Part shown: positions 1-6,688 of the stretch, piece after piece
Numbering within the stretch: the stretch's first letter is position 1
Layout: each line of letters starts with the position of its first letter
Assembly (NCBI GenBank): GCA_024709185.1
Contig: JANJXE010000314.1
Coordinates: 1-9,200, forward strand
Reading direction: 5' to 3'
DNA length: 9,200 bases
DNA from: Paludibacter sp.
GTDB lineage: Bacteria > Bacteroidota > Bacteroidia > Bacteroidales > Paludibacteraceae
Program-made: the position numbers and the translations under genes
Notes under the pieces: generated by a model
The model's input: only the letters and a program-made list of their open reading frames with translations
What the model was told of the DNA's origin: nothing
The model's database searches: none

Positions 1-1
1 G

Positions 2-1276
2 GACTCGATTGTGCCAAAAGACAGAATTGCTCAAAGCACCCTGACTGAAAATGACATTGACCGTTTAAGAAACGGTGTGTACAACGAGATGGAGGATTTT
101 GTATGGTCGGTATATTTTGATTTTGACATCCGGGGTGAAAACTTTAAGTCGGGGCCGTGTTTTAGTTTGATTGATCCCGTTTCGATGATTCCTGCCGGTG
201 GTGATGTGGATGGAATCTGGAGGAGTCTGTATGCCAGACTTCGACATGTCAATTTTCTGATTGAAACACTGGATGCCACTCAAAATCAAAAATACGAAAC
301 CGTACGAGGTGAGATGTATTATTTCAGAGCACTGATATACTACAACTTAGTAACCCGTTGGGGTGGAGTGCCCATCTTAAAAAAGAGAACTTATGATATC
401 GTTCACCGCTCAACCGAACAGGAAGTATGGGACTTTATTCTGAGTGATTTGGAAATAGCTGAAGAAATAACCGGCGATTTTGTCGAAAAATGGTATGCTT
501 CGAAACCTGCTGTTTATGGGTTGATGGCGAAAGTATACCTGGCTAAAAAGAACAACGAAAAAGTAATTGAATATTGCAACAAGGTGATTGCGCTGAATAA
601 GTTTATTCAGTCAAAAAACGCAACTGAATTTGCTACCATGTTTATTGCCAGTTCGTCGAGTAGAGAAGTAATATTTGGTTTTTTGAACAATAACTCCACC
701 AACAAACACTTGCTGTACCAACGGGTGAACGATGTGGATGGTACCTGGGAGTATGCCGCAGAAACGAATCTATTCACTTCGCTGTATGCCAACTATTCGA
801 TTGGTGGTGCAAGTTTCTCTGGTGATATTCGAAAAGCAGCAGTATTTAGTTCAGATGCCAATCGCATTATTAAATATCCGAACGGTAGAGCCGGACAACA
901 ATTGGTGAGCACATCGAATGCTGATTATACTCCCATGAATGTGTTGCGACTTTCGGATATTCTGTTGATGAAGGCCGAAGCACAGGGAGCCGGAGCCGAT
1001 GCGGCAGCCACCCTTCAACCTTATTTTGCCAACAGGTATGCAACGCCACCTTCCGAAGCTGCAATCGCTGCGCTCAATGCCACCGATTTTCAGAATATGA
1101 TTCTTAATGAACGAAGAAAAGAATTTTTCGGTGAAGGACAATGGTGGTACGATGTGAAACGTACCAACAGAACCGATTTACTCACGGGCCTGAACGGTCG
1201 TAATTATCTGTTGTATTATCCTGTACCCCAAAGTCAACGGGATATAGCTGGATACACACAAAATGATGGGTATTAA
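2..1276 (+). CDS. SusD/RagB-family outer-membrane nutrient-binding lipoprotein, 5'-partial
   Basis: SusD-type proteins sit on the cell surface and lid a SusC TonB-dependent transporter, helping bind the imported glycan or other nutrient. The reading frame is open to the left edge (codons DSIV precede the GTG at 11), so that GTG is not the real start. The signal peptide, lipid-modified cysteine and first few tens of residues are outside the window. Family hallmarks are visible: an N-terminal TPR-like half with RGEMYYFRALIYYNLVTRWGGVP; a C-terminal RLSDILLMKAEA helix; the conserved ILNERRKEFFGEGQWWYDVKR block; and the usual ending PVPQSQRD..GYTQNDGY. The visible 421 residues plus the missing start fit a short SusD. 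The gene downstream begins 30 bases later, so both are probably cotranscribed with an upstream susC. The substrate cannot be read from the sequence, but the neighbours suggest glycerophosphodiesters (inference). Confidence 0.93.
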   Translation, partial: DSIVPKDRIAQSTLTENDIDRLRNGVYNEMEDFVWSVYFDFDIRGENFKSGPCFSLIDPVSMIPAGGDVDGIWRSLYARLRHVNFLIETLDATQNQKYETVRGEMYYFRALIYYNLVTRWGGVPILKKRTYDIVHRSTEQEVWDFILSDLEIAEEITGDFVEKWYASKPAVYGLMAKVYLAKKNNEKVIEYCNKVIALNKFIQSKNATEFATMFIASSSSREVIFGFLNNNSTNKHLLYQRVNDVDGTWEYAAETNLFTSLYANYSIGGASFSGDIRKAAVFSSDANRIIKYPNGRAGQQLVSTSNADYTPMNVLRLSDILLMKAEAQGAGADAAATLQPYFANRYATPPSEAAIAALNATDFQNMILNERRKEFFGEGQWWYDVKRTNRTDLLTGLNGRNYLLYYPVPQSQRDIAGYTQNDGY

Positions 1277-1306
1277 TCAGTGGAAGGAATTAGACTAATC
1301 GAAAAA

Positions 1307-2437
1307 ATGAAAATGCTGCTTATCAATCTTATTAAGTCATTGCTCATCATTACAACTCTTCTGGGGGGTAGTTGCAAAGAAGAAGAACCTGTTGTGATCA
1401 ATTGTGTGTTCACTGTAGAACCACAGATGTACATGACCATCAATTCTCAATTAGCATTTACCGACAGGTCGACACTGACTTCGGGAGTACTAGCGCGCTG
1501 GAATTGGAACTTCGGTGATGGCAAAACGTCGACTCAACAAAATCCTGTACACAGTTTTACCAATGCGGGTACTTATACCGTCACTCTCACTGTGGAAGAC
1601 GAACACAACAATTCAAAATCGTTTAGTAAGCGAATTGTGGTAAGCGACCCCAATAAAGGTTTGCGGCGAATCATGTACCAACCTTCCGACACGGTGTATA
1701 TTTGTTCGCACAGAGCTGTACACTTAACACTATCAAATAAGGTATATGCCGAAAATTCGATGACGGCTATCAACATGGCCATTTCAAATAAAATTGATTT
1801 GTTCGAATGTGATGTACGGAATACAGCTGATGGAGTGTTGGTGTTGATGCATGATGCAACCATCAACAGAACCACCAATGGAACAGGCACACTGAACAAA
1901 CTGAATTATTCCGAAGTGAAAGGGTTGAAATTGAGAGACGCAGCAACTAATCTGACCAATGACACAATACCAACACTTAAACAGGTGTTGGCAGTATCAA
2001 AAAATAAAATATTCATTGCACTTGATATTGATGGAAAAGCTCCGGTAGCAGAGGTTCTTAAACTGGTTCAGGAGATGGATATGCTGGATGATGTATTGTT
2101 TTTCACGGCATCGCAATCGGACGTCAGCTACCTGATGAATAACGGGGCAATTGCAATGCCTTCGTGTTACAACAACACTACTTTCGGCACTTACCTGCAA
2201 AACAAGTTGAAACCACTGCTATTTCAAACCGATAAAAACGGCTACAACGAAGAGTGGATATCAATGAAGGCGGCAGATATCCGGATTTATTGCAATCTGT
2301 ACATGCTGGACGCAGCCTTACCCAATGTCGACAATTGGGCACAACTGAATGAAGCGATACAAAATGGTGTCAATATCGTTCAAACGGATTACCCACTTGA
2401 AATGCTGATATACTTAAAATCGATACATAAACACTAA
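1307..2437 (+). CDS. PKD-domain glycerophosphodiester phosphodiesterase lipoprotein
   Basis: GDPDs hydrolyse glycerophosphodiesters to glycerol-3-phosphate and an alcohol. I place the start at ATG 1307, not the in-frame GTG at 1280, because the protein then opens with a lipoprotein signal peptide (MKMLLINLIKS..., lipobox LLGGSC, Cys23), giving 376 aa. Residues about 34-112 are a PKD domain (WNWNFGDG, then HSFTNAGTYTVTLTV). The GDPD domain runs from about 130 to the end: His135 in SHRAVH, Glu149 in AENS, Glu168/Asp170 in FECDV, and His182-Asp183 in LMHDATINRTT. The late acidic/lysine motif is LDIDGK (240-244), and the C-terminal VQTDYPLEML is typical. Two departures from the consensus are HRA for HRG and Asp where many GDPDs have Glu. 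Core catalytic and metal residues are otherwise present, so activity is likely. The lipoprotein is probably anchored in the outer membrane next to SusD, and it follows susD by 30 bases without a terminator. Confidence 0.88.
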   Translation: MKMLLINLIKSLLIITTLLGGSCKEEEPVVINCVFTVEPQMYMTINSQLAFTDRSTLTSGVLARWNWNFGDGKTSTQQNPVHSFTNAGTYTVTLTVEDEHNNSKSFSKRIVVSDPNKGLRRIMYQPSDTVYICSHRAVHLTLSNKVYAENSMTAINMAISNKIDLFECDVRNTADGVLVLMHDATINRTTNGTGTLNKLNYSEVKGLKLRDAATNLTNDTIPTLKQVLAVSKNKIFIALDIDGKAPVAEVLKLVQEMDMLDDVLFFTASQSDVSYLMNNGAIAMPSCYNNTTFGTYLQNKLKPLLFQTDKNGYNEEWISMKAADIRIYCNLYMLDAALPNVDNWAQLNEAIQNGVNIVQTDYPLEMLIYLKSIHKH

Positions 2438-2466
2438 CCAATAAATACATCATTTTCGGTAGCTAT

Positions 2467-2504
2467 CAATCCCTTTAAACGGGGATTGCAGGGTGTCCCT
2501 TTTC
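2467..2504 (+). terminator. Two small hairpins after the GDPD lipoprotein gene, possible weak terminator
   Basis: A perfect 7-bp stem CAATCCC (2467-2473) / GGGATTG (2482-2488) with an 8-base loop is followed at once by a short AGGG-TGT-CCCT hairpin (2490-2500) and TTTTC. The second stem is short and the T-run is only four bases, so termination would be weak. The rest of the 150-base gap (2438-2587) is A/T-rich leader. TATCATTG at 2554-2561 is one base off the TAnnTTTG promoter element and has no clear -33 partner, so I do not call it as a promoter. Confidence 0.3.
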
Positions 2505-2587
2505 AAAAATCTATCCGTAACAGCTTCTGATAAACAAATTATAATCAACTAAATATCATTGTTTCACAGTTAAAAAAAAGTATCATT

Positions 2588-3580
2588 ATGAAGAAAAATT
2601 ATGCAATTATTAGTATGCTTGCTCTTGCTATCGGAGTGCAAAGTCAGGTATTGGTTTATGAAGGTTTCAATTATGCAGTAGGCGATTTAGGAACTAATGG
2701 AGGCTGGGTGCCAAGAAGCACAGGAACCGACATACAGGTGGTTGCCGATAATCTATCGTATTCGGGTTTTATACCCTCTGTAGGTAATGCTGCTCAATAC
2801 AGTTCAACAGGAAAAGACCCTCAACTCGCATTTTCAACACAAACTTCAGGTGTAGTATATGCATCCTTCCTGCTCAAGGTTACCGATGTAAGTATTGTAA
2901 CAGTCCCCAGGTATTCTTTCGGACTATCTAACTCTGCTGATCCAGCAACTTCATCGGGCAACTACACCGCTTGTTTGTATATTAAGCCATCCACAGGAGG
3001 TTATCAGATAGGCGTTAACCGGGGAACAACCGACACCGACACCCAATGGGCTGGTGCAGAATATGCTCAGGGAGATGTAGTTCTGGTAGTGGTTTCGTAC
3101 GACATTACCAATCAAATTTCAAAATTATGGGTTAATCCGCTGGCAAGTAGTTTTGGCACCGAAACTCCCCCTGCAGAATCGGCAATCGCCAGTGCCGGTA
3201 ATTTTCCGGGTTCTAATTCAAATACTGTTTCATCCGTGTTTTTCAGACAAACAAACACACAGAATCCAATTATGGTGCTGGATGAGTTAAGAATCGGAAC
3301 TTCATGGGCTGATGTAACATCAGTGATAACCACTACGAATGATGTTATAAACAATAATTCACTAAAATTGTCGACCAATCTGCTCACGAATGAAGTGCAT
3401 GTAGTTGGAGGTAGTGATAATTCGAAAGTGGATTTTTATTCCATCGACAGTAAATTGGTAAAATCGGTAAGTGTTTCAGGAAACAGCAATATTTCGGTCA
3501 TTGACTTACCCAAAGGCTTGTATGTAGTAACATTGTCATCGGGTAGTTTGACGAATACACTCAAAGTAGTAAAGCACTAA
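2588..3580 (+). CDS. Secreted protein of unknown function with T9SS C-terminal sorting domain
   Basis: I do not recognise a specific family for the body of this 330-aa protein. It starts with a Sec signal peptide (MKKNYAIISMLALAIGVQSQ). A region of about 220 residues follows that begins VLVYEGFNYAVGDLGTNGGW and is rich in predicted beta strand, with the look of a concanavalin/LamG-like beta-sandwich as seen in many Bacteroidota surface proteins (inference from composition and pattern only). Residues about 258-330 form a type A T9SS sorting domain: the VDFYSIDSKLVKSV strand pair, the IDLPKGLYVVTL motif and the terminal TLKVVKH. The protein should therefore cross the outer membrane by T9SS and be anchored or released outside. 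It lies between two GDPD genes and may bind or present the same substrate. The start follows an A-rich leader and no ribosome-binding site is obvious. Confidence 0.85.
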   Translation: MKKNYAIISMLALAIGVQSQVLVYEGFNYAVGDLGTNGGWVPRSTGTDIQVVADNLSYSGFIPSVGNAAQYSSTGKDPQLAFSTQTSGVVYASFLLKVTDVSIVTVPRYSFGLSNSADPATSSGNYTACLYIKPSTGGYQIGVNRGTTDTDTQWAGAEYAQGDVVLVVVSYDITNQISKLWVNPLASSFGTETPPAESAIASAGNFPGSNSNTVSSVFFRQTNTQNPIMVLDELRIGTSWADVTSVITTTNDVINNNSLKLSTNLLTNEVHVVGGSDNSKVDFYSIDSKLVKSVSVSGNSNISVIDLPKGLYVVTLSSGSLTNTLKVVKH

Positions 3581-3608
3581 CTTTCTGTCCGGTTTTTAGT
3601 TAACATCG

Positions 3609-3658
3609 GAAACCATCAGTCGAAGCCTTCATCATTATTCGTTTTGGCTGATGGTTTC
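3609..3658 (+). terminator. Rho-independent-type terminator after the T9SS-cargo gene
   Basis: An 11-bp perfect inverted repeat, GAAACCATCAG (3609-3619) and CTGATGGTTTC (3648-3658), encloses a 28-base loop and runs into TTCTTTTAA. It begins 29 bases after the stop at 3580 and ends 17 bases before the ATG of the next gene. It probably stops most transcription from the upstream gene. The long loop is unusual, and the close spacing means it could also act as a leader structure for the GDPD gene downstream. Confidence 0.65.
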
Positions 3659-3675
3659 TTTTAATCACACACAGT

Positions 3676-4572
3676 ATGCGTAAATTATTCATTTTACTGC
3701 TGATAATTTTCCCATTTTATCAGGCAGTCAGCTCGAGTCATGTCGATTCCATTCGTGCCAAACTACACAATCCCAAGTTGGATGAAGTGCTGGTGGTGGC
3801 TCACCGTGGCGATTGGCGTAATTTTCCCGAGAATTCCATTGCTGCCATTGAAAGCGCAGTGCGTATGGGTGTTGATGTGGTGGAACTGGATGTTCAGCGA
3901 ACAAAAGATGGTCATCTGATTTTGATGCACGACAAAACCCTCGATCGTACCACCACCGGTAAAGGGCGAGTGGATGAGTGGACGCTGGACTCCATCAGGA
4001 CATTGAAACTGCTCAATGGCTGTGCTATCAGAACCAAACACACTGTTCCCACCCTTGAGGAAGCCCTTCTGTATTCAAAAGATAAAATCATGATCAACCT
4101 GGATAAGGCGGATCGCTATTTTGATGAAATTTACCTTTTGCTTCAAAAGACAGGTACTACCCGGCAAATCATCATGAAAGGCGGGAAAACACCGGAAGAG
4201 GTTGTTCAACACTATGGTTCGTATCTGAATGAAGTGATTTACATGCCCATCGTTCACCTCGACCGCCCCGGAGCTATCGATAAAATCAATCAGTTTAATG
4301 AAAAGATTAAACCGCTGGCCTTCGAATTGCTTTTTGTTTCGGATACCTGCAAAGTGCCTTTTGAGGTAAATGAGTTGCTGAAAGGGAAAAGCCTTATCTG
4401 GTACAATACCCTTTGGGATACCATGGCCGGCGGGCACGACGATGACATGGCGCTGAAAGATCCCGACAAAGCGTATGGTTATCTGATTGAAACCCTGGGT
4501 GCACGCATTATTCAGACCGACCGCCCACAAATGCTTATTGATTATCTGAAGAAAAAAGGCTGGAAAAAATAA
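3676..4572 (+). CDS. Glycerophosphodiester phosphodiesterase, exported (periplasmic)
   Basis: This 298-aa GDPD would release sn-glycerol-3-phosphate from glycerophosphodiesters. An N-terminal signal peptide (MRKLFILLLIIFPFYQAVSS) without a lipobox cysteine suggests a soluble periplasmic enzyme. The catalytic core is canonical: His43-Arg44-Gly45 in VAHRGDW, FPENS with Glu52, Glu70/Asp72 in VVELDVQRTKDG, and His85-Asp86 in LMHDKTLDRTTTGKG. VPTLEEAL is followed by INLDKAD (Asp143, Lys144), where other GDPDs carry an EIK-like motif. The C-terminal GARIIQTDRPQMLIDYLKK closes the TIM barrel. It shares this whole plan with the PKD-GDPD upstream but lacks the PKD domain and lipid anchor, so the two probably work at different places on the same class of substrate. 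A G3P-type antiporter gene starts 60 bases downstream with no terminator between, so both are likely in one operon. Confidence 0.92.
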   Translation: MRKLFILLLIIFPFYQAVSSSHVDSIRAKLHNPKLDEVLVVAHRGDWRNFPENSIAAIESAVRMGVDVVELDVQRTKDGHLILMHDKTLDRTTTGKGRVDEWTLDSIRTLKLLNGCAIRTKHTVPTLEEALLYSKDKIMINLDKADRYFDEIYLLLQKTGTTRQIIMKGGKTPEEVVQHYGSYLNEVIYMPIVHLDRPGAIDKINQFNEKIKPLAFELLFVSDTCKVPFEVNELLKGKSLIWYNTLWDTMAGGHDDDMALKDPDKAYGYLIETLGARIIQTDRPQMLIDYLKKKGWKK

Positions 4573-4632
4573 GTTCGGTCGTTCTAATCCCTGGTTGATT
4601 CGCTCCTAATTTAAAAACCATTTTTGAAGTTT

Positions 4633-5988
4633 ATGTTGAAATTCATTCGGAATTTTTATACTCCGGCTGCTCATCGTCCTGTGCTCGACGATGAACGTAC
4701 AGTTAAGAAAAAAATGTTTACCTACCGTTACAGCGTATTTCTCTCGGCAACCTTAGGGTATGCCCTGTTTTACGTTTGCCGCCTGAGTCTGAGTGTTGTG
4801 AAAACACCATTGGTAGAAGCAGGTGTACTTACCGAATCAGAACTGGGACAAGTTGGTGCAGCCTTGTTTTTTACCTACGCTGTGGGCAAATTAATAAACG
4901 GAATTTTCTCCGACAGCACCAATATCAATCGGTTCATTGCTACCGGATTGCTGATTAGTGCGCTTATTAATTTAGCCCTGGGAGCATTTCCATTATTCAT
5001 AGTATTCATTATTCTGTGGGGATTAAACGGTTGGTTTCAGTCGTTGGGAGCTGCACCCAGCGTGGTTGCCCTCACCCGTTGGTTTAGTCCCGAAGTGCGG
5101 GGAACCTACTATGGCATCTGGAGCGCCAGTCATAACATTGGTAAAGCAATCACCTTTACCCTACTGCCTTTCCTCATTGGAATCGGCGGCTGGCAATGGG
5201 GATTCCGGGGAGCCGGCGTAGCCGGAATCCTGGGTGCAGTCATGGTGTTGATTTTCCTGCACGATAGTCCCGAGAGCAAAGGCCTGCCATCGGTTGGATG
5301 CAAAACTTCCGATAGCAAAACGTCTGACAAGAACGACGAATCAGTCAGAGCGGCTCAAAAGGCGATCGTAAAAAATCCATACATTTGGCTGATAGCACTT
5401 TCCAGCGCGTTGATGTACATTAGTCGCTATGCTATCGAGAGCTGGGGAATATTCTACGCCCAGGCTGAAAAGGGTTACGGACTCTTAGAGGCCGGACAAA
5501 TGATTGGTTTAACTGCCATCACAGGGATTGTTGGCACGGCCATTTCCGGACTGATTTCCGATAAGTTTTTTAGGGGAAGTCGTAATATCCCGGCATTGCT
5601 TGCAGGTATTTTGAACATCCTCTCAGTCTCCGTATTCTTATTTTATCCAAATGGAAATGTGTGGATAGATTCAGCTGCCATGCTGGTACATGGTTTTGCA
5701 ATCGGTATTCTCATTACTTTTCTGGGTGGTTTGATGGCCATCGACATCGTTCCCAAGCAAGCAACCGGTGCAACCATGGGTTTAATCGGCATTGCAAGTT
5801 ATGTTGGCGCAGGCTTGCAGGAACTCATCAGTGGATTTTTAATCAGCGATAAAAAAGTAATTGTAGATGAAATCATTTCCTACGATTTTTCAATCGCGCG
5901 GTTTTTTTGGCTGGGAGCAACGGTATTATCAGCATTGGTGGCGTTGTTAGTGTGGAATGCGAAAAAAACTAATCACTTCAGCAATTGA
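4633..5988 (+). CDS. glpT: Organophosphate:phosphate antiporter (GlpT/UhpT family MFS), probable glycerol-3-phosphate transporter
   Basis: OPA-family antiporters exchange cytoplasmic phosphate for an external phosphate ester. I start at ATG 4633 (451 aa); an in-frame TTG three codons upstream is the only nearer alternative. The protein has about 12 hydrophobic helices with a polar central loop near residues 212-245. Compared with E. coli GlpT as I recall it, the substrate-site residues are in place: Arg in FYVCRLSLS (about 50, like GlpT Arg45), Lys in AVGKLING (about 86, like Lys80), His in SASHNIGK (about 167, like His165), and Arg in YISRYAIESWG (about 265, like Arg269). The family pattern LWGLNGWFQSLGAAP followed by RWFSPEVRGTYYGIW also matches. 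It directly follows a GDPD gene whose product makes glycerol-3-phosphate, which favours GlpT over UhpT or a UhpC-like sensor. Family assignment is firm; the exact substrate is inferred. Confidence 0.88.
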   Translation: MLKFIRNFYTPAAHRPVLDDERTVKKKMFTYRYSVFLSATLGYALFYVCRLSLSVVKTPLVEAGVLTESELGQVGAALFFTYAVGKLINGIFSDSTNINRFIATGLLISALINLALGAFPLFIVFIILWGLNGWFQSLGAAPSVVALTRWFSPEVRGTYYGIWSASHNIGKAITFTLLPFLIGIGGWQWGFRGAGVAGILGAVMVLIFLHDSPESKGLPSVGCKTSDSKTSDKNDESVRAAQKAIVKNPYIWLIALSSALMYISRYAIESWGIFYAQAEKGYGLLEAGQMIGLTAITGIVGTAISGLISDKFFRGSRNIPALLAGILNILSVSVFLFYPNGNVWIDSAAMLVHGFAIGILITFLGGLMAIDIVPKQATGATMGLIGIASYVGAGLQELISGFLISDKKVIVDEIISYDFSIARFFWLGATVLSALVALLVWNAKKTNHFSN

Positions 5989-6005
5989 TTCTAACAATAC
6001 ATTGT

Positions 6006-6035
6006 AGTGCTAAATATTGAAAACATTTTAGTACT
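6006..6035. promoter_or_regulatory. Candidate operator: inverted repeat overlapping the satP promoter
   Basis: AGTGCTAAA (6006-6014) and TTTAGTACT (6027-6035) are inverted copies matching at 8 of 9 positions, with a 12-base spacer. The right arm overlaps the -7 element of the acetate transporter gene, which is where a repressor dimer would block RNA polymerase. No regulator gene is adjacent, so the protein that would bind is unknown. Confidence 0.35.
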
Positions 6036-6039
6036 TTTG
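6032..6039 (+). promoter_or_regulatory. Bacteroidetes-type -7 promoter element for satP
   Basis: TACTTTTG is an exact TAnnTTTG match 31 bases upstream of the ATG at 6071, followed by CGCC. No TTTG lies at the ideal -33 spacing. With the 82-base gap from the antiporter gene, it indicates that the acetate transporter is transcribed independently. Confidence 0.6.
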
Positions 6040-6070
6040 CGCCTTCAAATTTTTAACAGTTTTATCACAC

Positions 6071-6646
6071 ATGGAAAAGAAGAATGCGAATCCTGCGGTT
6101 GTGGGTTTGGCCGGTTTTGGTTTAACAACTTTGTTGTTGCAGTTACACAATCTTGGATTAGTGGGTTGGGGTCCGGTAGTGGGAATGGGAATTATTTTTG
6201 GTGGACTTGCTCAGCTGATAGCTGGTTTTCAGGAGCAGAAAGTCGGAAATAGTTTCGGTTACTCTGCCTTCGTTTCTTATGGAGCATTTTGGATTGGTTT
6301 AAGTATCATCAAGATATTCAATCACTTTGAGATTTATCCGTCCACCGGCGAAGATTTGGGTTACTATTTACTGGTTTGGGGACTCTACACAATGATCATG
6401 TTAATCGCCTCATTGCGCGTTCACAAAGCCATGACCATTACCTTTATCTTCCTTGAAATCGGATTTATTTTACTGGTTCTGGAGCATTTTGGATTTCCAC
6501 AACTGAAGGTATCCGCAGCTATCGTTCTGATTATTTGCGCGTTGTGTGCGTGGTATATGATGGCTGCAATTATTATCAACGACCTGGCAGGAAAGACAGT
6601 GCTTCCGTTGGGAGTAAAAAAAATGATTGTCCTTCCTCTTCGTTGA
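6071..6646 (+). CDS. satP: Acetate/succinate uptake transporter, SatP (YaaH/GPR1/FUN34) family
   Basis: SatP-family proteins are small six-helix channels or transporters for acetate and succinate in the cytoplasmic membrane. The 191-aa length equals that of the family. The N-terminal signature NPAVVGLAGFGLTT (residues 7-20) corresponds to the hallmark NPAPLGLMGFGMTT, followed by LLLQLHN. Further family blocks are GIIFGGLAQLIAGFQEQKVGNSFGYSAFVSYGAFWI and, at the end, GKTVLPLGVKK. Hydrophobic segments alternate throughout. The start ATG follows an A/T-rich leader with an exact TAnnTTTG promoter element 31 bases upstream. It is not obviously connected to the glycerophosphodiester genes. A fermenting or acetate-scavenging lifestyle would explain it. 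Confidence 0.93.
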   Translation: MEKKNANPAVVGLAGFGLTTLLLQLHNLGLVGWGPVVGMGIIFGGLAQLIAGFQEQKVGNSFGYSAFVSYGAFWIGLSIIKIFNHFEIYPSTGEDLGYYLLVWGLYTMIMLIASLRVHKAMTITFIFLEIGFILLVLEHFGFPQLKVSAAIVLIICALCAWYMMAAIIINDLAGKTVLPLGVKKMIVLPLR

Positions 6647-6654
6647 AAATTAAT

Positions 6655-6662
6655 TATCTTTG
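6655..6662 (+). promoter_or_regulatory. Bacteroidetes-type -7 promoter element for the ECF sigma gene
   Basis: TATCTTTG matches TAnnTTTG exactly, 20 bases before the GTG start at 6683 and just after the satP stop (6644-6646). Transcription would start near 6669, leaving a leader of only about 14 bases. A good -33 element is not visible. Confidence 0.55.
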
Positions 6663-6688
6663 CTCACTTATTCTTCTGCAAAGTGAGC
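6662..6688. promoter_or_regulatory. Perfect inverted repeat spanning the sigma-factor promoter and GTG start
   Basis: GCTCACTT (6662-6669) and AAGTGAGC (6681-6688) are perfect 8-bp inverted copies with an 11-base spacer, centre to centre 19 bp or about two helical turns. The left arm begins at the last base of the -7 element and the right arm contains the GTG start codon. If transcription begins near 6669, the left arm is mostly untranscribed, so a dimeric operator is likelier than an RNA hairpin. With an earlier start it would hide the start codon. Confidence 0.45.

Noticed and set aside
1280..1306. GTG at 1280 as start of the PKD-GDPD gene.
   Set aside because: It would add nine residues before a textbook lipoprotein signal peptide; the ATG at 1307 gives a normal one.
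4075..4530. A 151-codon open frame on the - strand.
   Set aside because: It lies entirely inside the well-supported GDPD gene on the + strand, and its sequence shows no domain or sensible start context.
6007..6252. An 81-codon + strand frame beginning upstream of satP.
   Set aside because: It overlaps the SatP coding region in another frame, starts before the promoter's expected transcript start and has a composition unlike a real protein.
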